A stretch of 43,859 nucleotides of DNA from Cellulomonas sp. Its GTDB lineage: Bacteria > Actinomycetota > Actinomycetes > Actinomycetales > Cellulomonadaceae. This document shows positions 41,346 through 43,859 of this stretch, piece after piece. The position numbers and the translations under genes were made by a program. Where the stretch lies: positions 1-43,859 of the forward strand of contig JAKLPK010000172.1 in NCBI GenBank assembly GCA_022013895.1, read 5' to 3'. Each line of letters begins with the position of its first letter. Position 1 is the first letter of the stretch. A model generated the notes under the pieces. It ran no database searches. It saw nothing but the letters and a program-made list of their open reading frames with translations, and had not been told where the DNA came from.

Positions 41346-41783
41346 ATGGCCGACGACTCCTCCGCCGAGCTGCTCGACCTCGTGCACACGCTGCTGCACA
41401 CCGTGCGGCGCGAGACCATGAGATCCGACGCCAACGACGGCGTCACCCCAGGTCAGCTCCGCTTCCTGCGCATGCTGCACCGTTGCGGCGGGCCGCAACG
41501 ACCCGGTGAGCTCGCCGCGCGGCTCGACCTGGCGCCCCGATCGGTCACCACCAAGGTCGACCTGGCAGCCGCCGAAGGACTCGTCGAACGCCGTCCCGAC
41601 CCCACCGACCGACGCGCCACGCTCGTCGCGCTCACCCCCGCCGCCGAACGCCTGCTGGATCGCGTCGCCCAGGACCGCGCGGCCGGGGCCGCGGCCAGGC
41701 TCGCCCGGTTGACGCCGGACGAGCAGACCCAGCTGCTCGCCCTGCTGCACCGCATCGTCGACGAACCCGGCACCCCGAGGTAG
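41346..41783 (+). CDS. MarR-family transcriptional regulator
   Basis: 145 aa. Winged helix: TPGQLRFLRMLHRCGG, PGELAARLDLAPRSVTTKVDLA as the recognition region, GLVERRPDPTDRRATLVALT as the wing. Flanking helices form the dimer interface. It is divergent from the ABC exporter and probably represses it, releasing on binding the exported compound. The stop codon lies inside a 14-bp tandem duplication that runs into a terminator hairpin. Confidence 0.93.
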   Translation: MADDSSAELLDLVHTLLHTVRRETMRSDANDGVTPGQLRFLRMLHRCGGPQRPGELAARLDLAPRSVTTKVDLAAAEGLVERRPDPTDRRATLVALTPAAERLLDRVAQDRAAGAAARLARLTPDEQTQLLALLHRIVDEPGTPR

Positions 41784-41804
41784 GGCAGACGAGGTAGGGC
41801 AGAC
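41777..41804 (+). repeat. 14-bp tandem duplication at the end of the MarR gene
   Basis: GAGGTAGGGCAGAC at 41777-41790 is repeated exactly at 41791-41804. The first copy contains the MarR stop codon (TAG 41781-41783), and the second supplies part of the left arm of the following terminator. Confidence 0.9.
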
Positions 41805-41829
41805 CCACGGGTCGGCTCGTGGGTCTGCC
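41798..41829 (+). terminator. Terminator hairpin after the MarR gene
   Basis: GGCAGACCCACG (41798-41809) pairs perfectly with CGTGGGTCTGCC (41818-41829) over an 8-nt loop. It separates the MarR gene from the following two-component operon. There is no long T tract, as is common in actinobacteria. Confidence 0.8.
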
Positions 41830-41856
41830 GTGTGTCGAGGCGGTACCCCGGCCCTC

Positions 41857-41862
41857 TAGCGT
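41857..41862 (+). promoter_or_regulatory. -10 box of a likely leaderless kinase promoter
   Basis: TAGCGT lies 7 nt before the GTG at 41870 and there is no ribosome site. It starts 28 nt after the MarR terminator hairpin. Confidence 0.6.
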
Positions 41863-41869
41863 CGAACCC

Positions 41870-43228
41870 GTGAACGAGACGACCACCCCAGGCTGGCCCG
41901 ACGACCTCGCCGTCGTCGCCCCCGCCCTGTCCGGCGGGCCGCAGCTGTGGCGCGCACCGCTGACCGCCGCGACCTGGCGGGCGGTCTCGCAGACCGTCCT
42001 CGGCTGGATCTGGTTGACCCTCGCGGGGATCGTGACCCTCGCGCTGGTGCCCACGGCGGCGTCGCTCGTGCTGGTGTTCGGGGTGGGGCTCGTGCTGCTC
42101 GCCGGCTGGCAGCTGGTCGCCCACGGGTTCGCCGTGGTCGAGGCCGGTCGGCTCTCGGCCCAGACCGGTCTGCGCATCGAGGCGGCCGGGCGCCGACGGC
42201 CGAGCGGGCCGGGGGGGTGGCCGGCCGTCGTCGCACTGCTCGGCGACCGGGGCGCGTGGGCCGCGAGCCTCTACGCGGTGCTCGGGATGTTCACGTCGAT
42301 GATCGCCTTCGCCGTCGTCATCGTGCTGTTCAGCGGCGGTCTGGCCGGGATGGTGACCGTCGCGCTCGGGGTGTTCCCCGATCTGCTGGCGACCCGCTCG
42401 GCGGTCATCGACCTCGGGCTGGTGGTCGGTGGGGTGCTGGCGCTCTGGCTCGGCGCCGTGGCGGCCCAGGGGTTCTCGCTGCTTCAGGTGCGGCTCGGCC
42501 GGGCGCTGCTCGCCGACGGGCCGCGGGGCCTGCGGGCCGCCCGCCGCGACCAGGCACGGGCCGAGGCGGCACAGGCCGAGGCCGAGCAGCGGGCCGCCCA
42601 CCTCGCCCAGACCCGCACCCAGGCGGTCGGTGCGGCCGAGGACGACCGCCGCCGCATCGAACGGGATCTGCACGACGGCGCCCAGCAACGTCTCGTCGCC
42701 CTCGGCGTCGAGCTCGGCACCGCGCGTCGGCAGGCCGTCGTCGACCCGCAGGTGGCGCTCGCCGCACTCGACCATGCGCACCTGGAGGTCAAGGAGACCC
42801 TCGCCGAGCTGCGCGACCTGGTGCGCGGCATCCACCCGGCCGTGCTCACCGACCGTGGGCTGGACGCCGCGCTGTCGGCGCTCGCAGCCCGCAGCCCGGT
42901 GCCGGTGAACGTCCAGGTGGACGATGCCGATGCGCTGACGGTGTGCGGCTCCTCGGCGCAGGCTGCGGCCTACTTCGTGGTGGCCGAGGCGCTCACCAAC
43001 CTCGCCAAGCACGCCGGGGCCGCGCGTGCCCGGGTGGTGGTCGGGTGCGCCGACGGCCGCCTCCGGGTCGCGGTGCACGACGACGGACGCGGCGGTGCGC
43101 GGCTGGTGCCCGGCGGCGGCCTGGACGGGCTGCGGGCCCGGGTGGCGGCGTTGGACGGTTCGTTCGACCTGGTCAGCCCCGTCGGGGGTCCGACCGTGCT
43201 CACCGTGGAGGTGCCGTGCGCATCGTGA
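41870..43228 (+). CDS. Sensor histidine kinase, NarL-partner type (HisKA_3)
   Basis: 452 aa from GTG 41870. Four or more membrane segments at about residues 40-195 form the sensor. The dimerisation helix carries RRRIERDLHDGAQQRLVALG with phospho-acceptor His268, followed by the HATPase region: VVAEALTNLAKHAGA (N-box) and VHDDGRGGARLVPGGGLDGL. The gene overlaps the response-regulator gene by 13 nt, so they form one operon. The signal is not known; such kinases often control antibiotic or envelope-stress responses. A longer frame to 41819 overlaps the terminator and is not preferred. Confidence 0.92.
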   Translation: MNETTTPGWPDDLAVVAPALSGGPQLWRAPLTAATWRAVSQTVLGWIWLTLAGIVTLALVPTAASLVLVFGVGLVLLAGWQLVAHGFAVVEAGRLSAQTGLRIEAAGRRRPSGPGGWPAVVALLGDRGAWAASLYAVLGMFTSMIAFAVVIVLFSGGLAGMVTVALGVFPDLLATRSAVIDLGLVVGGVLALWLGAVAAQGFSLLQVRLGRALLADGPRGLRAARRDQARAEAAQAEAEQRAAHLAQTRTQAVGAAEDDRRRIERDLHDGAQQRLVALGVELGTARRQAVVDPQVALAALDHAHLEVKETLAELRDLVRGIHPAVLTDRGLDAALSALAARSPVPVNVQVDDADALTVCGSSAQAAAYFVVAEALTNLAKHAGAARARVVVGCADGRLRVAVHDDGRGGARLVPGGGLDGLRARVAALDGSFDLVSPVGGPTVLTVEVPCAS

Positions 43229-43859
43229 TCGCCGAGGATTCGGTGCTGCTGCTCGACGGGCTGCGTCGGTTGCTGGAGGCCGAGGGGCACGAGGTCGTCG
43301 GCTACCCGACGGCGGATGCCGTGGTGGCCGCGCTGGGTGCCGACGCCGCGCTGCCGGACCTGCTCGTGACCGATGTCCGGATGCCCCCGACCCACACCGA
43401 CGAGGGCCTGCGGGCCGCCGTCCACCTGCGCGCGGTGCACCCGCGGCTGGCCATCCTCGTGCTGTCCCAGTACGTCGAGCAGCGCTACGCCCGGGAGCTG
43501 TTCGCGGGTGATGTGCGCGGGCTGGGCTACGTGCTCAAGGACCGCATCGCCGATGTGGACGACTTCCTGGACGCCGTCGCCCGTGTCGCCGGCGGGGGCA
43601 GCGTGGTGGACCCCGAGGTGGTCGCCCAGCTGCTGGCCCGGTCCGGCGACCTGGCGGCGCTCACGGCACGTGAACGTGAGGTGCTCGCGCTCATGGCCGA
43701 GGGCCGGTCGAACGCCGCGATCGCCGAGCGGCTCGTCGTCGGGCTCCCCGCGGTGGAGAAGCACGTGACTTCGATCCTGCTCAAGCTCGGTCTGCCGCCG
43801 GACGCCGACGACCACCGCCGGGTGCTCGCCGTGCTGCGCTGGCTGGAGCACGGCCGCAC
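43216..43859 (+). CDS. LuxR/NarL-type response regulator, cut by the window edge
   Basis: At least 214 codons from GTG 43216; the frame is open to the last base. Receiver domain: IVIAEDSVLLLDGL, phospho-acceptor Asp53 in LLVTDVRMPPT, GYVLKDRIADVDDF with the switch lysine. The C-terminal LuxR helix-turn-helix starts LTAREREVLALMAEGRSNAAIAERL and continues GLPAVEKHVTSILLKLGL. The turn before the recognition helix reads VGLPAVEKHV, where VSEGTVEKHV-like sequences are usual. It is the partner of the kinase at 41870. The C-terminus lies outside the window. Confidence 0.92.
   Translation, partial: MRIVIAEDSVLLLDGLRRLLEAEGHEVVGYPTADAVVAALGADAALPDLLVTDVRMPPTHTDEGLRAAVHLRAVHPRLAILVLSQYVEQRYARELFAGDVRGLGYVLKDRIADVDDFLDAVARVAGGGSVVDPEVVAQLLARSGDLAALTAREREVLALMAEGRSNAAIAERLVVGLPAVEKHVTSILLKLGLPPDADDHRRVLAVLRWLEHGR

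Noticed and set aside
39425-41509. Plus-strand open frame of 694 codons
   Set aside because: Antisense to the ABC exporter and then running through the MarR gene; Gly-, Asp- and His-rich shadow composition.

Overview
The window is very GC-rich, with codons ending in G or C, many GTG starts, one TTG start, frequent 4-nt stop/start overlaps and repeated leaderless promoters (TAnnnT about 6 nt before the start codon). This points to an actinobacterium. The gene mix (several GH3 glycosidases, a sugar ABC importer without its own ATPase, NagB, MarR/ABC exporter) would fit a Cellulomonas-like polysaccharide degrader, but that placement is inference.

Layout. 1-4902: two AAA+ ATPase/DUF4143 genes, both on the minus strand. 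The left copy is broken by an in-frame stop and runs off the window; the right copy is intact. Each is preceded by four direct repeats with an exact 23-bp period. Between them lie a TetR repressor divergent from a membrane protein across a clear palindromic operator, and an alpha/beta hydrolase. 5168-17862: a LytTR response regulator and GHKL sensor kinase, then a co-directional block of a lipoprotein GH3, a small lipoprotein, a membrane-anchored GH3 with reversed domain order, a cytoplasmic GH3, a GtrA-like membrane protein and a family 2 glycosyltransferase. A pair of 12-bp repeats (21-bp period) precedes the block, and its three longer gaps each hold a strong GC hairpin. This looks like a two-component-controlled glycan synthesis/trimming locus.

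17863-18435 is a gap with no convincing gene. 18436-27699: a one-direction catabolic block (alpha/beta hydrolase with an extra N-terminal domain, HMG-CoA-synthase-like/DUF35 fusion, SCP2-type thiolase, family III CoA-transferase, MFS transporter, muconate-cycloisomerase-like enzyme, PucR-type regulator). The acyl-transfer pair recalls the PhlACB and archaeal thiolase/HMGCS/DUF35 complexes. A tRNA-Gly(CCC) follows on the minus strand.

27982-35742: an amino-sugar or phospho-glycoside locus. A GNAT acetyltransferase is followed by a minus-strand operon (PfkB kinase, binding protein, two permeases) and a divergent plus-strand operon (DeoR regulator, GH4 glycosidase, NagB), with repeated AGATGnnCA sites over the regulator promoter. 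35789-43859: a divergent-sequence enolase with a long repeat-bearing upstream region, dCTP deaminase with an uncharacterised partner, an ABC exporter divergent from a MarR regulator, and a NarL-type two-component pair whose regulator runs off the right edge.

The observation most likely to be new is the pair of unrelated-sequence, identically spaced 23-bp repeat arrays sitting on the promoters of the two DUF4143 ATPase genes. The phl-like catabolic block and the LytTR/GH3 locus are the next candidates.
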